A DNA stretch of 64,000 nucleotides, taken from Hymenobacter glacieicola. Lineage in GTDB: Bacteria; Bacteroidota; Bacteroidia; Cytophagales; Hymenobacteraceae. Numbering within the stretch: the stretch's first letter is position 1; every line of letters starts with the position of its first letter. Where the stretch lies: assembly GCF_014640315.1 (NCBI RefSeq), contig NZ_BMGS01000006.1, forward strand, positions 1 through 64,000, read 5' to 3'. The position numbers and the translations under genes were made by a program. Below, piece after piece: positions 16,112-23,319 of this stretch. A model generated the notes under the pieces. It saw nothing but the letters and a program-made list of their open reading frames with translations, did no database searches and was not told where the DNA came from.

Positions 16112-17512
16112 TCAGGACTGGTAGCCCAGAATCCGCATCATCGACTCGCCGGATTGCTCCTCGGCGAAAACCCGGTCGGTGAGGGTGCCGTCCTCGGCGC
16201 GGTCCAGAATAACCATTTTCGGGGCCGGAATCAGGCAGTGCTTCACGCCGCCGTAGCCCGAAAGGCTTTCCTGGTAGGCTCCGGTGTGGAAGAAGCCCAC
16301 GTACAGAGGCTTGGCATCGGCCGGCTTGCGCTCGGGCAGAAACACCTGATAAATGTGCTTTTCGGCGTTGTAGTAGTCCTGAGAGTCGCAGGTGAGGCCG
16401 CCGAGTTGGATTTTCTTGTACTGCTTGTTCCAGCCGTTGAGGGCCAGCATGATGAAGCGCTGGTTCAGGGCCCAGGTATCGGGTAGGTTCGTGATGAACG
16501 AGCCATCAATCATGTACCACAGCTCCTTGTCGTTCTGCAGCTTCTCGTCCAGGATGCTATAGATGGTGGCGCCCGATTCGCCCACCGTGAAGATGCCGAA
16601 CTCAGTGAAAATGTCCGGCTCCGGCACGCCTTCTTCCTCGCAGATGCGCTTGATGGTGCGCAGTACTTCGGCAATCATGTAGGGGTAGTCGTACTCCTTC
16701 TGAATGCTGGTTTGAATGGGCAGGCCCCCGCCAATATCAATGGTAGTGAGCGTGGGGCACACCTTGCGCAGCTCGCAGTACTTATGCACGAAGCGGCTCA
16801 GCTCCGACCAGTAGTAGCTGGTGTCCTTGATGCCGGTGTTGATAAAGTAGTGCAGCATGGTCAACTCAAAGCGCGGGTCGTCCTTGATCTTCTGCTGGTA
16901 GAGGGGCAGCGCGTCGGTGTAGCGGATGCCCAGGCGGGAGGTGTAGAACTGGAAGCGCGGCTCCTCGTCGGAGGCCAGGCGCATGCCTATGTTGCACTTC
17001 TCGCGCACGTTGTCGTGGTAGTAGTCTACCTCGTTGGGCGAGTCCAGGATGGGCATGCAGTTCACGAACCCGTCGTTGATGAGGCGGGTGATTTCGTACT
17101 TGTACTCCTCGGTTTTAAAGCCGTTGCAGATGATAAACGTGTCCTTCGTGACCTTGCCCTTGGCGTGCATGGCCCGGATGATGTTGGTATCAAACCAGCT
17201 GGAGGTTTCAATGTGCACCCCGTTTTTCAGGGCTTCTTCCACCACGAAGGAGAAGTGGGAGGCCTTGGTGCAGTAGGCGTAGGAGTACTTGCCCTGGTAG
17301 CCGGTTTGCTCGATACCCGTGCGGAACCACTCCTTGGCCCGCTGAATCTGGGAGCTGATTTTGGGCAGGTAGGCCAGGCGCAGGGGCGTGCCGTGCTTTT
17401 CTACCAGCGCCATCAAGTCAATATCATGGAAGCGCAGCTCGTTTTGCTCCACCCGAAACTCGTCGGTCGGGAAATCGAACGTCTGCGAAATCAGGTCGTG
17501 GTAGGTATCCAT
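16112..17512 (-). CDS. speA: Arginine decarboxylase
   Basis: 466 residues, fold-type III PLP enzyme of the short Bacteroidetes SpeA type. An alanine-racemase-like barrel carries the PLP lysine in YSYAYCTKASHF near residue 83; further landmarks are HIETSSWFDTNIIRAM near 105, DIGGGLPIQTS near 255 and ELWYMIDGSFITNLPDTWAL near 335. It converts arginine to agmatine, the first step of the arginine route to putrescine. It is divergent from a ureohydrolase gene, which supports a local arginine/polyamine module. The mRNA leader is about 130 nt if the -7 box at 17647 is used. Confidence 0.9.
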   Translation of the reverse strand: MDTYHDLISQTFDFPTDEFRVEQNELRFHDIDLMALVEKHGTPLRLAYLPKISSQIQRAKEWFRTGIEQTGYQGKYSYAYCTKASHFSFVVEEALKNGVHIETSSWFDTNIIRAMHAKGKVTKDTFIICNGFKTEEYKYEITRLINDGFVNCMPILDSPNEVDYYHDNVREKCNIGMRLASDEEPRFQFYTSRLGIRYTDALPLYQQKIKDDPRFELTMLHYFINTGIKDTSYYWSELSRFVHKYCELRKVCPTLTTIDIGGGLPIQTSIQKEYDYPYMIAEVLRTIKRICEEEGVPEPDIFTEFGIFTVGESGATIYSILDEKLQNDKELWYMIDGSFITNLPDTWALNQRFIMLALNGWNKQYKKIQLGGLTCDSQDYYNAEKHIYQVFLPERKPADAKPLYVGFFHTGAYQESLSGYGGVKHCLIPAPKMVILDRAEDGTLTDRVFAEEQSGESMMRILGYQS

Positions 17513-17646
17513 TAAAGGCGTTTCTGAGGAATGGGAAGTGAGGCGAAAAAGGCCGGGCCGCTGCGTGCAGCACAGCCGGGCAGTGGTATAAAGGTTGAGC
17601 TTGCCAGATTTCTAAACCCGCCGGCTTTTTCCGAACTTAGGACCCG

Positions 17647-17654
17647 CAAAGATA
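17647..17654 (-). promoter_or_regulatory. -7 box for speA
   Basis: The minus strand reads TATCTTTG, a perfect TAnnTTTG, 135 bases before the speA start. No TTG at the expected -33 distance. Confidence 0.45.
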
Positions 17655-17790
17655 CCCCCTCGCGGGGGTTTTGGTTGTGCTTTGTTCGTTGGTTGCGCCG
17701 GAAGGTCCGCGCGCGTCAAGCCTGAGTGGAAGCGTTTTCGCTCAATCGGCAAGCATCTAAACCACCTAACCTCTTTTCTGCCAATGTAAT

Positions 17791-18765
17791 ATGCGACGCA
17801 TTAAGCTTCTGGAAGTACGCTCCGAACTCGGGGCCGGAACCCGTGGTGCCAGTCTGGGCGTGGATGCCCTGAAGGTGGCCTGCCTCAACAAGGGTTCTGA
17901 CTACTTCCGTCGGTTCAACTCGGTTAGCGTGCCCGATTTGAACCACGTGCTCTTCGAAAAAAACCATTTTCCGAAGGCCAAACACATCGATTCTATCTAC
18001 ACGGTGCAAAAAGGTATTGCCAGCGCCGTAGAACAGACATTGCGCTTCGGGGAGTTCCCGCTGGTACTGGCCGGCGACCATAGCAACGCCTCCGCCACCA
18101 TTGCGGGCATTAAGGCGGCCTACCCCCACAAAACGCTGGGTGTGGTTTGGGTTGATGCCCACGCCGACATCCACTCCCCATTTACTACCCCCTCGGGTAA
18201 CATGCACGGCATGCCGCTCGCCATCAGCCTGGGCGATGATAACCGCGAGTGCCAGCGCAACCACGTGGAGCCCGAAACCGAATTCTTCTGGCAGAAGCTC
18301 AAAAACCTGGGCGAGCCTGGGCCCAAAGTCACCGGGGAGCACTTGGTGTACATTGTAGTGCGCGACACGGAGTACGAGGAAGACGCCATTATTGACCGCC
18401 TGGGCATCAAAAACTACAAGCTGGACGAGGTGAAGGCCAAGGGCACCCGGCAGGTAGCGCGCGAGGTGTTCGAGCGCCTGCGCTTCTGCGACCTGGTGTA
18501 CGTATCCTTCGACGTGGATTCCCTGGATTCGCGCTTCAGCAAGGGCACCGGCACGCCGGTGGAGGAAGGCCTCAACGTGGAGGAAGCCATCAGCCTGTGC
18601 CGCGCCCTGCTCGACAACGACCGGGTCGTCTGCTTTGAAATGGTAGAAATCAATCCTACGCTCGACAGCGAGAATACCATGGCTACCAATGCCTTCGATA
18701 TTCTGGAAGCCGCCACCGACGCCATTCAGAAACGGCTGCGCCTGGAAGAAGTAGTCAGCCGGTAA
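17791..18765 (+). CDS. Ureohydrolase (arginase/agmatinase family)
   Basis: 324 residues. The three binuclear manganese motifs are present: AGDHSNAS near 92, VDAHADIHSP near 120 and SFDVDSLD near 238. Members hydrolyse arginine to ornithine and urea, or agmatine to putrescine and urea. The sequence resembles the proteins called arginase in Bacteroidetes, yet its neighbour is speA, whose product is agmatine, so agmatinase activity is a fair alternative. The substrate cannot be decided from sequence. The two genes are divergent across 278 bp. Confidence 0.85.
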   Translation: MRRIKLLEVRSELGAGTRGASLGVDALKVACLNKGSDYFRRFNSVSVPDLNHVLFEKNHFPKAKHIDSIYTVQKGIASAVEQTLRFGEFPLVLAGDHSNASATIAGIKAAYPHKTLGVVWVDAHADIHSPFTTPSGNMHGMPLAISLGDDNRECQRNHVEPETEFFWQKLKNLGEPGPKVTGEHLVYIVVRDTEYEEDAIIDRLGIKNYKLDEVKAKGTRQVAREVFERLRFCDLVYVSFDVDSLDSRFSKGTGTPVEEGLNVEEAISLCRALLDNDRVVCFEMVEINPTLDSENTMATNAFDILEAATDAIQKRLRLEEVVSR

Positions 18766-18797
18766 GGGCGGGGCTGCTGGCAGCGTGGTGCAGGCGC

Positions 18798-18827
18798 TTG
18801 ACAACCAGGAAAAAGCGGATACATTCG
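18798..18827 (+). promoter_or_regulatory. Promoter of the YbaY-like lipoprotein gene
   Basis: TTG (18798-18800) and TACATTCG (18820-18827) are 19 nt apart, one base from the Bacteroidetes consensus. The -7 region is overlapped by the left arm of an inverted repeat. Confidence 0.5.
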
Positions 18828-18854
18828 TGCCTACCCGTTGCGTTTGTATCCGCT
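18814..18854. promoter_or_regulatory. Inverted repeat over the -7 box (possible operator)
   Basis: AGCGGATACA (18814-18823) and TGTATCCGCT (18845-18854) are perfect 10-bp complements 21 nt apart. The first overlaps the -7 box and the second ends 14 nt before the ATG at 18869. It has no T-run, so an operator or 5'-UTR hairpin is likelier than a terminator. Confidence 0.4.
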
Positions 18855-18868
18855 AGCTTTCCTTGCCC

Positions 18869-19309
18869 ATGAAATCAGGTTTGTTGTATGCTCTTGGGTT
18901 GCTGCTGCTGGCCAGTTGCACGGCTACCCCTTCGGTTCCCTCCAAACCAGGTGGCCGAACTACGCCCGTGGTCGTGAAAGACTCTATTACGGGCACCGTG
19001 GCTTACCGGGAGCGAATGGCTCTGTCGCCGACGGCTGTGGTGCGGGTACAACTGCAGGATGCCTCTTTGCAAGATGTAGCTGCTATCGTCATCGATTCAG
19101 TGACCATTCGGCCCAACGGCCGGCAGGTGCCGCTGCCGTTTACCCTGCGCTACGACACGGCCCGCATCCAACCCAACAACACCTACACCCTGCAGGCCCG
19201 CATTACGGATGGCGGCCGGCTGCTGTTTCGAACCGACGTGGCCTACCCGGTACTCACGCGCGGCAACCCCAAGCGCGTGGATTTGCAGCTGCGCCGGGCC
19301 AGTAACTAA
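18869..19309 (+). CDS. YbaY-like lipoprotein
   Basis: 146 residues. The lipoprotein signal ends in LLLLASC with Cys at about 17. The mature part has GTVAYRERMALSPTAVVRVQL and YTLQARITDGGRLLFRTD, the pattern of YbaY/YscW-type beta-sandwich domains, found as small outer-membrane lipoproteins of unclear role. ATG 18869 is used rather than TTG 18863. It is transcribed from its own promoter and ends at the long hairpin shared with the convergent TerC gene. Confidence 0.7.
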   Translation: MKSGLLYALGLLLLASCTATPSVPSKPGGRTTPVVVKDSITGTVAYRERMALSPTAVVRVQLQDASLQDVAAIVIDSVTIRPNGRQVPLPFTLRYDTARIQPNNTYTLQARITDGGRLLFRTDVAYPVLTRGNPKRVDLQLRRASN

Positions 19310-19323
19310 GCCGGTGCAGCACC

Positions 19324-19401
19324 CGCCCCTCAGCCCACATGACAACGCCCGGTTACGGCTAGTAAGCTGCAAGCGGGCGTTGTCATGTAGGCTGAGGGGC
19401 G
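19324..19401. terminator. Long hairpin between convergent genes
   Basis: A 28-bp stem (19324-19351 with 19374-19401, one mismatch) closes a 22-nt loop between the YbaY-like gene and the second TerC gene. It is far longer than a normal terminator and contains CATGACAA-like sequence, so it may be a diverged member of the palindromic repeat family. Confidence 0.7.
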
Positions 19402-19414
19402 CTGAGTTGCAAAC

Positions 19415-20179
19415 TCACCGGCTGCCCTGGCGGTAGGGCACTCCAAACAGCCAGGAGGTGAGCAAGGGCACGGCAAATACGGCTACCGTCAGAATCGTCA
19501 GGCCCACGTCGGCGGTTTCACTGGCCAGGAAGTGGCTGAACGGATGCTGGGGCAGGTAGTGCTCGAACAAGGACAGCAGCAGCTTCAGGCCCAGAATGCC
19601 GATGACGATAAACGCGGCCGTTTCCAGAAACGGGTACTTGCCCATGAGCAGCACAAAGGCCTGCGCTACCAGCCGCATGGCCAGAATCCCGATGAACACG
19701 CCCCCGCAAATCAGAATCAGGTTGTCGGTGAAGGCCACCACGGCAAACACGTTGTCGATGGAAAAAGCCAGGTCCATGAGCTCAATCAGGGCCACCGTGG
19801 CCCAGAAGGGGCCAATCAGGCCCAGGGTATGCCGGTAAAACCAACTTTTCTCCTTGTCCACGTTTTCTTCCTGCGAGCCGTGCTTGCTCGCAAACTGGCT
19901 GTACGCCAGGTACAGCAGATACAGGCCGCCCAGGGGCTTCAGGTACCAGAACTGAATCAGGTAGGACGCAAAAAGCAGGCACAGCCCCCGAAACACGTAG
20001 GCTCCGATAATGCCGTAGCGCAGCGCCTTGTGGCGCTGCTCCCGGGGCAGGTCGGAAACCATGGTGGCCAGCACGGCGGCGTTGTCCACGGAGAGCAGGC
20101 TTTCGATGATGACGAGGTTACCCACAATGGCCAAGGCGGCCAGGGGATTGTCGAGGATTTGCTGGAGATGAACGTTCAT
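19415..20179 (-). CDS. TerC family integral membrane protein (second)
   Basis: 254 residues with about seven membrane helices. The TerC motifs are IIESLLSVDNAAVLATMV near residue 22 and ELMDLAFSIDNVFAVVAF near 130, each with the acidic residues typical of this superfamily. It differs clearly from the 314-residue TerC protein at 11148, so this is an older paralogue rather than a recent copy. Probably a metal-ion exporter or helper of secreted-protein metallation; the ion is not visible from sequence. ATG 20179 replaces the open frame to 20206. Confidence 0.85.
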   Translation of the reverse strand: MNVHLQQILDNPLAALAIVGNLVIIESLLSVDNAAVLATMVSDLPREQRHKALRYGIIGAYVFRGLCLLFASYLIQFWYLKPLGGLYLLYLAYSQFASKHGSQEENVDKEKSWFYRHTLGLIGPFWATVALIELMDLAFSIDNVFAVVAFTDNLILICGGVFIGILAMRLVAQAFVLLMGKYPFLETAAFIVIGILGLKLLLSLFEHYLPQHPFSHFLASETADVGLTILTVAVFAVPLLTSWLFGVPYRQGSR

Positions 20180-20323
20180 GCGTGGGGCGCAAGTTACGGG
20201 TTGCAACCATACACGCAGGCAGGCGGGCTGGGGTTAGGGCCATTTGCGAGCGGGCGCCCCCGGGCGGCGGGGCCCTAGCCGGGACTCCGCGTATTTTTTC
20301 AGCCGGCATCCGGCCGGGCTTTC

Positions 20324-20331
20324 TACCTTTG
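20324..20331 (+). promoter_or_regulatory. -7 box of argS
   Basis: A perfect TACCTTTG. Transcription would start near 20338, giving a leader of about 230 nt before the argS start, long for this genome. A T-rich patch (20292-20299) lies further upstream, but no TTG at the usual distance. Confidence 0.5.
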
Positions 20332-20371
20332 CAGCTGCGGCCGGCCGGTGAGCCCGCCACCCTTATTCGTT

Positions 20372-20413
20372 ATGAAGCCGATTCTTTGGAACCGTACGCA
20401 ACGACGACTCTAG
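20372..20413 (+). CDS. Putative argS leader peptide
   Basis: ATG 20372 opens 13 codons reading MKPILWNRTQRRL, stop TAG 20411-20413. Three of 13 residues are Arg, two of them consecutive CGA codons just before the end (20402-20407), a codon that appears sparse in argS itself. It starts about 35 nt after the expected transcription start. A complex hairpin follows (20413-20490), then a second one 19 nt before the argS start. This is the layout of a ribosome-sensed leader of an arginine-related gene, but a chance ORF cannot be excluded. Confidence 0.4.
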   Translation: MKPILWNRTQRRL

Positions 20414-20551
20414 CGTAAGCTGGGGCCTGCGCGGCTGCTCTACTCCCACGTTTTGGAGTAGCGTGCGGCCGCCTAGCCCGTAGTTTACGCGGTATCCGTT
20501 CCTCGTTTTCAAAGTATTCATCTTCCGGAAGCCCGGGGTCATCCGGCTTCC
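20413..20551 (+). promoter_or_regulatory. Structured argS leader, possible attenuator
   Basis: Pairings seen: GCGTAA 20413-20418 with TTACGC 20485-20490; CTACTCC 20440-20446 with GGAGTAG 20455-20461, flanked by GCGGC/GCCGC complementarity; and GGAAGCC 20527-20533 with GGCTTCC 20545-20551. The outer arm starts at the leader-peptide stop codon, so a ribosome stalled at the CGA pair would cover it. No long T-run follows the last hairpin, so translational control is likelier than classical termination. Confidence 0.35.
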
Positions 20552-20570
20552 TTTAAGCGATTCGCTTTCT

Positions 20571-22364
20571 GTGCAACAACTCGAACAAACCCTCAAGGCG
20601 GCCCTCGGCGCCGCCATCAAGAACGTATTTGACGCCGAGGTAGCCTCGCCCCAGCTCACGTTGCAGCCCACGCGCAAGGAGTTTGCCGGCCAGTTTACGC
20701 TCGTCACGTTTCCCTTCACCAAAACCCTGGGCAAAGGCCCCGAGCAAATCGGGCAGGGCATTGGGGAGTGGCTGGTGCAAAACGAGCCGCTGGTGAAAGG
20801 TTACAACGTGGTCAAGGGCTTCCTGAACCTGGAAATTGCCGATACGGCCTGGGTGGAGCTGTTCGACCGGCTCCGCCAGCAGCCAGCCGGCGCGCCCATA
20901 GAAACCGGCGGCCCCCAGAACGTAGTGGTGGAATATTCTTCGCCCAACACCAACAAGCCCCTGCACCTGGGCCACCTGCGCAACAACTTTCTGGGCTACT
21001 CCGTGGCCGAGATTCTGAAGGCTACCGGCGCTACCGTCAATAAGGTGAACCTGGTCAACGACCGGGGCATTCACATCTGCAAGTCGATGCTGGCCTACCA
21101 GCAATACGGCAACGGCGAAACCCCGCAGCAGGCCGGCATCAAAGGTGACCATCTGATTGGCAAGTACTACGTGCTGTTTGAGAAGCACTACCGCGAGCAG
21201 GTGCGCCAACTCGAAGCCGAAGGCGTCGCCGCCGACGTAGCCAAGCGCCAGGCGCCGATGATGCTCGAAGCCCAGGACATGCTCCGGGCCTGGGAAGCCA
21301 ACGACGAGCAGGTAGTCAGCCTCTGGCGCCAGATGAACGGCTGGGTGTACGAGGGCTTCCACGAAACCTACCAGACCATCGGCGTCGATTTCGACAAGTA
21401 CTACTACGAGTCGGGAACCTACCTGCTGGGCAAGGAGCGGGTAGAGGAAGGCCTGCAGAAAGGCGTGTTCTTCCGCAAGGACGACGGCTCGGTGTGGGTG
21501 GACCTGAAGCAGGAGGGCCTGGACGAGAAGCTGCTGCTGCGCGCCGATGGCACCTCGGTGTACATCACCCAGGACCTGGGTACGGCCGAGCTCAAGTACC
21601 AGGATTTCACTTATGACCTGTCCGTCTACGTCATTGCCGACGAGCAGAACTACCACATGCAGGTGCTCAAGGCCGTGCTCAAAAAGCTCGACAAGCCCTA
21701 CGCCGACGCCATTTACCACCTCAGCTACGGCATGGTGGACCTGCCCTCGGGCAAGATGAAAAGCCGGGAAGGCACCGTGGTGGATGCCGATGAGCTGGTG
21801 CGCGAAGTGGTGGCCGCCGCCCAGGCGGCTACCCTGGAAAAAGGCAAAACCGAAGGCCTTACCGACGAGCAGGCCGCCGAGCTCTACCACATGCTGGGCC
21901 TGGGCGCCCTGAAGTACTACCTGCTGAAAGTAGACCCCAAGAAGCGCATGCTCTTCAACCCCGAGGAGTCGGTGAGCCTGGAAGGCCATACCGGCCCCTT
22001 CATCCAGTACTCGCACGCCCGGATTTCGGCCATCCGCCGCAAAGCCGCCGAGCTGGGCATTGCCGAAGACGCCTCGCTCACGAGCCTCACCGAGCTACAC
22101 GACACCGAGCGGGAGCTGGTGCAGGAGTTGGGTCGCTACGCCGCGGTAGTAACCGAAGCCGCCCGCACCCAGTCGCCGGCCCTGGTGGCCCAGTATGCCT
22201 ACGACGTAGCCAAGGCCTATAACCGGGTGTACACCGAGGTGGAAATCTTCCGGGAGGCTGATGCCACGAAAAAAGCGTTCCGCATTGCCTTATCGGCCCA
22301 AACGGCCCGGGCCATCAAGACCAGCATGGGCCTGCTCGGCATTCAGGTGCCCGAGCGGATGTAG
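20571..22364 (+). CDS. argS: Arginyl-tRNA synthetase
   Basis: 597 residues, class I synthetase charging tRNA-Arg. In order: N-terminal additional domain (1-110), the HIGH-like HLGHLRN within SSPNTNKPLHLGHLRN near 128-143, catalytic Rossmann fold, KMKSREG near 398-404 as the KMSKS loop, and the DALR anticodon-binding domain at the C terminus ending in GIQVPERM. Length matches bacterial ArgS. The start is GTG 20571; an upstream stop prevents extension. It is preceded by a long structured leader with a small Arg-rich ORF. Confidence 0.97.
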   Translation: MQQLEQTLKAALGAAIKNVFDAEVASPQLTLQPTRKEFAGQFTLVTFPFTKTLGKGPEQIGQGIGEWLVQNEPLVKGYNVVKGFLNLEIADTAWVELFDRLRQQPAGAPIETGGPQNVVVEYSSPNTNKPLHLGHLRNNFLGYSVAEILKATGATVNKVNLVNDRGIHICKSMLAYQQYGNGETPQQAGIKGDHLIGKYYVLFEKHYREQVRQLEAEGVAADVAKRQAPMMLEAQDMLRAWEANDEQVVSLWRQMNGWVYEGFHETYQTIGVDFDKYYYESGTYLLGKERVEEGLQKGVFFRKDDGSVWVDLKQEGLDEKLLLRADGTSVYITQDLGTAELKYQDFTYDLSVYVIADEQNYHMQVLKAVLKKLDKPYADAIYHLSYGMVDLPSGKMKSREGTVVDADELVREVVAAAQAATLEKGKTEGLTDEQAAELYHMLGLGALKYYLLKVDPKKRMLFNPEESVSLEGHTGPFIQYSHARISAIRRKAAELGIAEDASLTSLTELHDTERELVQELGRYAAVVTEAARTQSPALVAQYAYDVAKAYNRVYTEVEIFREADATKKAFRIALSAQTARAIKTSMGLLGIQVPERM

Positions 22365-22374
22365 ATAACTCATC

Positions 22375-22428
22375 AGAACGTCATGTCGAGCGGAGCGAGA
22401 CATCTCGCTCCGCTCGACATGACGTTCT
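22375..22428. repeat. Palindromic repeat, GTCAT family
   Basis: A perfect 26-bp stem (22375-22400 with 22403-22428) with only two loop bases, reading AGAACGTCATGTCGAGCGGA on the left and followed by TTTTACTT. It lies just behind argS and probably also serves as its terminator. Shares GTCATGTCGAGC with the other palindromes of this family. Confidence 0.85.
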
Positions 22429-22524
22429 TTTACTTCTCAGCAGCAATGCCAGTGACTGGCGTTGCTGCTGTTTTTCTTTTGTCATTAACCTAAGCGAGGC
22501 GCTTTTGCTACCTCGTATTTTTCT

Positions 22525-23106
22525 ATGAAAAGCGTAGCCGTGTATTGCGGTGCCAGCAGCGGCACCAACGAATTGTTTACTCACCAGGCCCAGGCTATGG
22601 GCCGCGCCCTGGCCGAGCGGGGCATGACCCTGGTATATGGCGGCGGCCGCGTGGGCCTGATGGGCGCCGTAGCCGACAGTGCCTTGGCCCACGGCGGCAA
22701 CGTAATTGGCGTTATTCCCGATTTTCTGGTGGAAAAGGAGGTAGAGCACCGGGGCGTCACGGAGCTGCACATCGTCAAGAGCATGCACGAGCGCAAGCTG
22801 TTGATGGCCGACCTGGCGGAAGGCTTCGTGGCCATGCCCGGCGGCTACGGCACGCTCGAGGAGCTGTTCGAGGTGCTGACCTGGGGGCAGTTGGGCCTGC
22901 ACCGCAAGCCCATTGGCGTACTCAACGTAGCTGGCTACTACGACCACCTGCTCCGTGCCCTCGACCACATGGCCGACGAAGGCCTGCTGCGCCGCGAAAA
23001 CCGCAACCAGCTCCTAAGCAACCCCGACCCCAGCGCCATGCTCGACAGCATGCTCGCCTACCAGCCCCTGAACCTGGAAAAATGGCTGACCCCGCGCACT
23101 ACGTGA
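22525..23106 (+). CDS. LOG family protein (nucleotide 5'-monophosphate phosphoribohydrolase)
   Basis: 193 residues. The Rossmann-like fold carries VYGGGRVGLMG near 39-49 and MPGGYGTLEEL near 104-114, the PGGxGTxxE motif of LOG enzymes. These cleave ribose 5-phosphate from purine or cytokinin nucleotides; in bacteria they are often annotated as TIGR00730 Rossmann-fold proteins and may recycle AMP-like nucleotides. Length fits. It follows argS behind the palindromic hairpin and is therefore probably a separate transcript. Confidence 0.9.
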   Translation: MKSVAVYCGASSGTNELFTHQAQAMGRALAERGMTLVYGGGRVGLMGAVADSALAHGGNVIGVIPDFLVEKEVEHRGVTELHIVKSMHERKLLMADLAEGFVAMPGGYGTLEELFEVLTWGQLGLHRKPIGVLNVAGYYDHLLRALDHMADEGLLRRENRNQLLSNPDPSAMLDSMLAYQPLNLEKWLTPRTT

Positions 23107-23123
23107 GGTGGTGAAATAGTGAG
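23103..23123 (+). repeat. Short GTGA-rich degenerate repeat
   Basis: GTGAGGTGGTGAAATAGTGA: three loose heptad-like GTGA units directly after the LOG stop and just before a GTCAT palindrome. Similar patches lie at 33881 and 47017, and in long form at 14519. Confidence 0.4.
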
Positions 23124-23138
23124 CTTGACGTGCTGTCT

Positions 23139-23288
23139 TGGCGAGGAGGCACGACGAAGCCATCCGTCCTCTCTTTCGTGATAAGCCTAATAAAATGACG
23201 AGCCCTTGACGCTACCATACGTCAAGGGCTTCTCACTTTATTAAGCTGGTCACAAAGGAGAGGACGGATGGCTTCGCTCTGCTCGCCA
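23139..23288. repeat. 150-bp imperfect palindrome, GTCAT family
   Basis: The left arm begins TGGCGAGGAGGC and runs through GAAGCCATCCGTCCTCTC; the right arm returns GAGAGGACGGATGGCTTC and ends CTCGCCATGACAC. Between them the arms still pair through AATAAA and AGCCCTTGACG, leaving a loop of about 8 nt. Roughly 56 nt per arm align with about nine mismatches, plus the outer ends. It lies between the convergent LOG and KAS III-like genes. Confidence 0.8.
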
Positions 23289-23319
23289 TGACACTTTACC
23301 TGCTCAAGTACTACCTCCC

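Noticed and set aside
16712..17515. 267-codon open frame on the plus strand
   Set aside because: Antisense shadow of speA; no motif or signal.
11148..20179. The two TerC genes as a tellurite-resistance cluster
   Set aside because: They lie 7 kb apart with unrelated genes between them and lack the TerA, TerB, TerD and TerZ partners.
20413..20551. T-box riboswitch before argS
   Set aside because: No T-box bulge sequence, no specifier-loop arrangement and no terminator with T-run; T-boxes are mainly a Firmicutes trait.
20553..22016. 487-codon open frame on the minus strand
   Set aside because: Shadow of argS: rich in Val, Leu, His, Gly and Gln as expected for an antisense frame in high-GC DNA.
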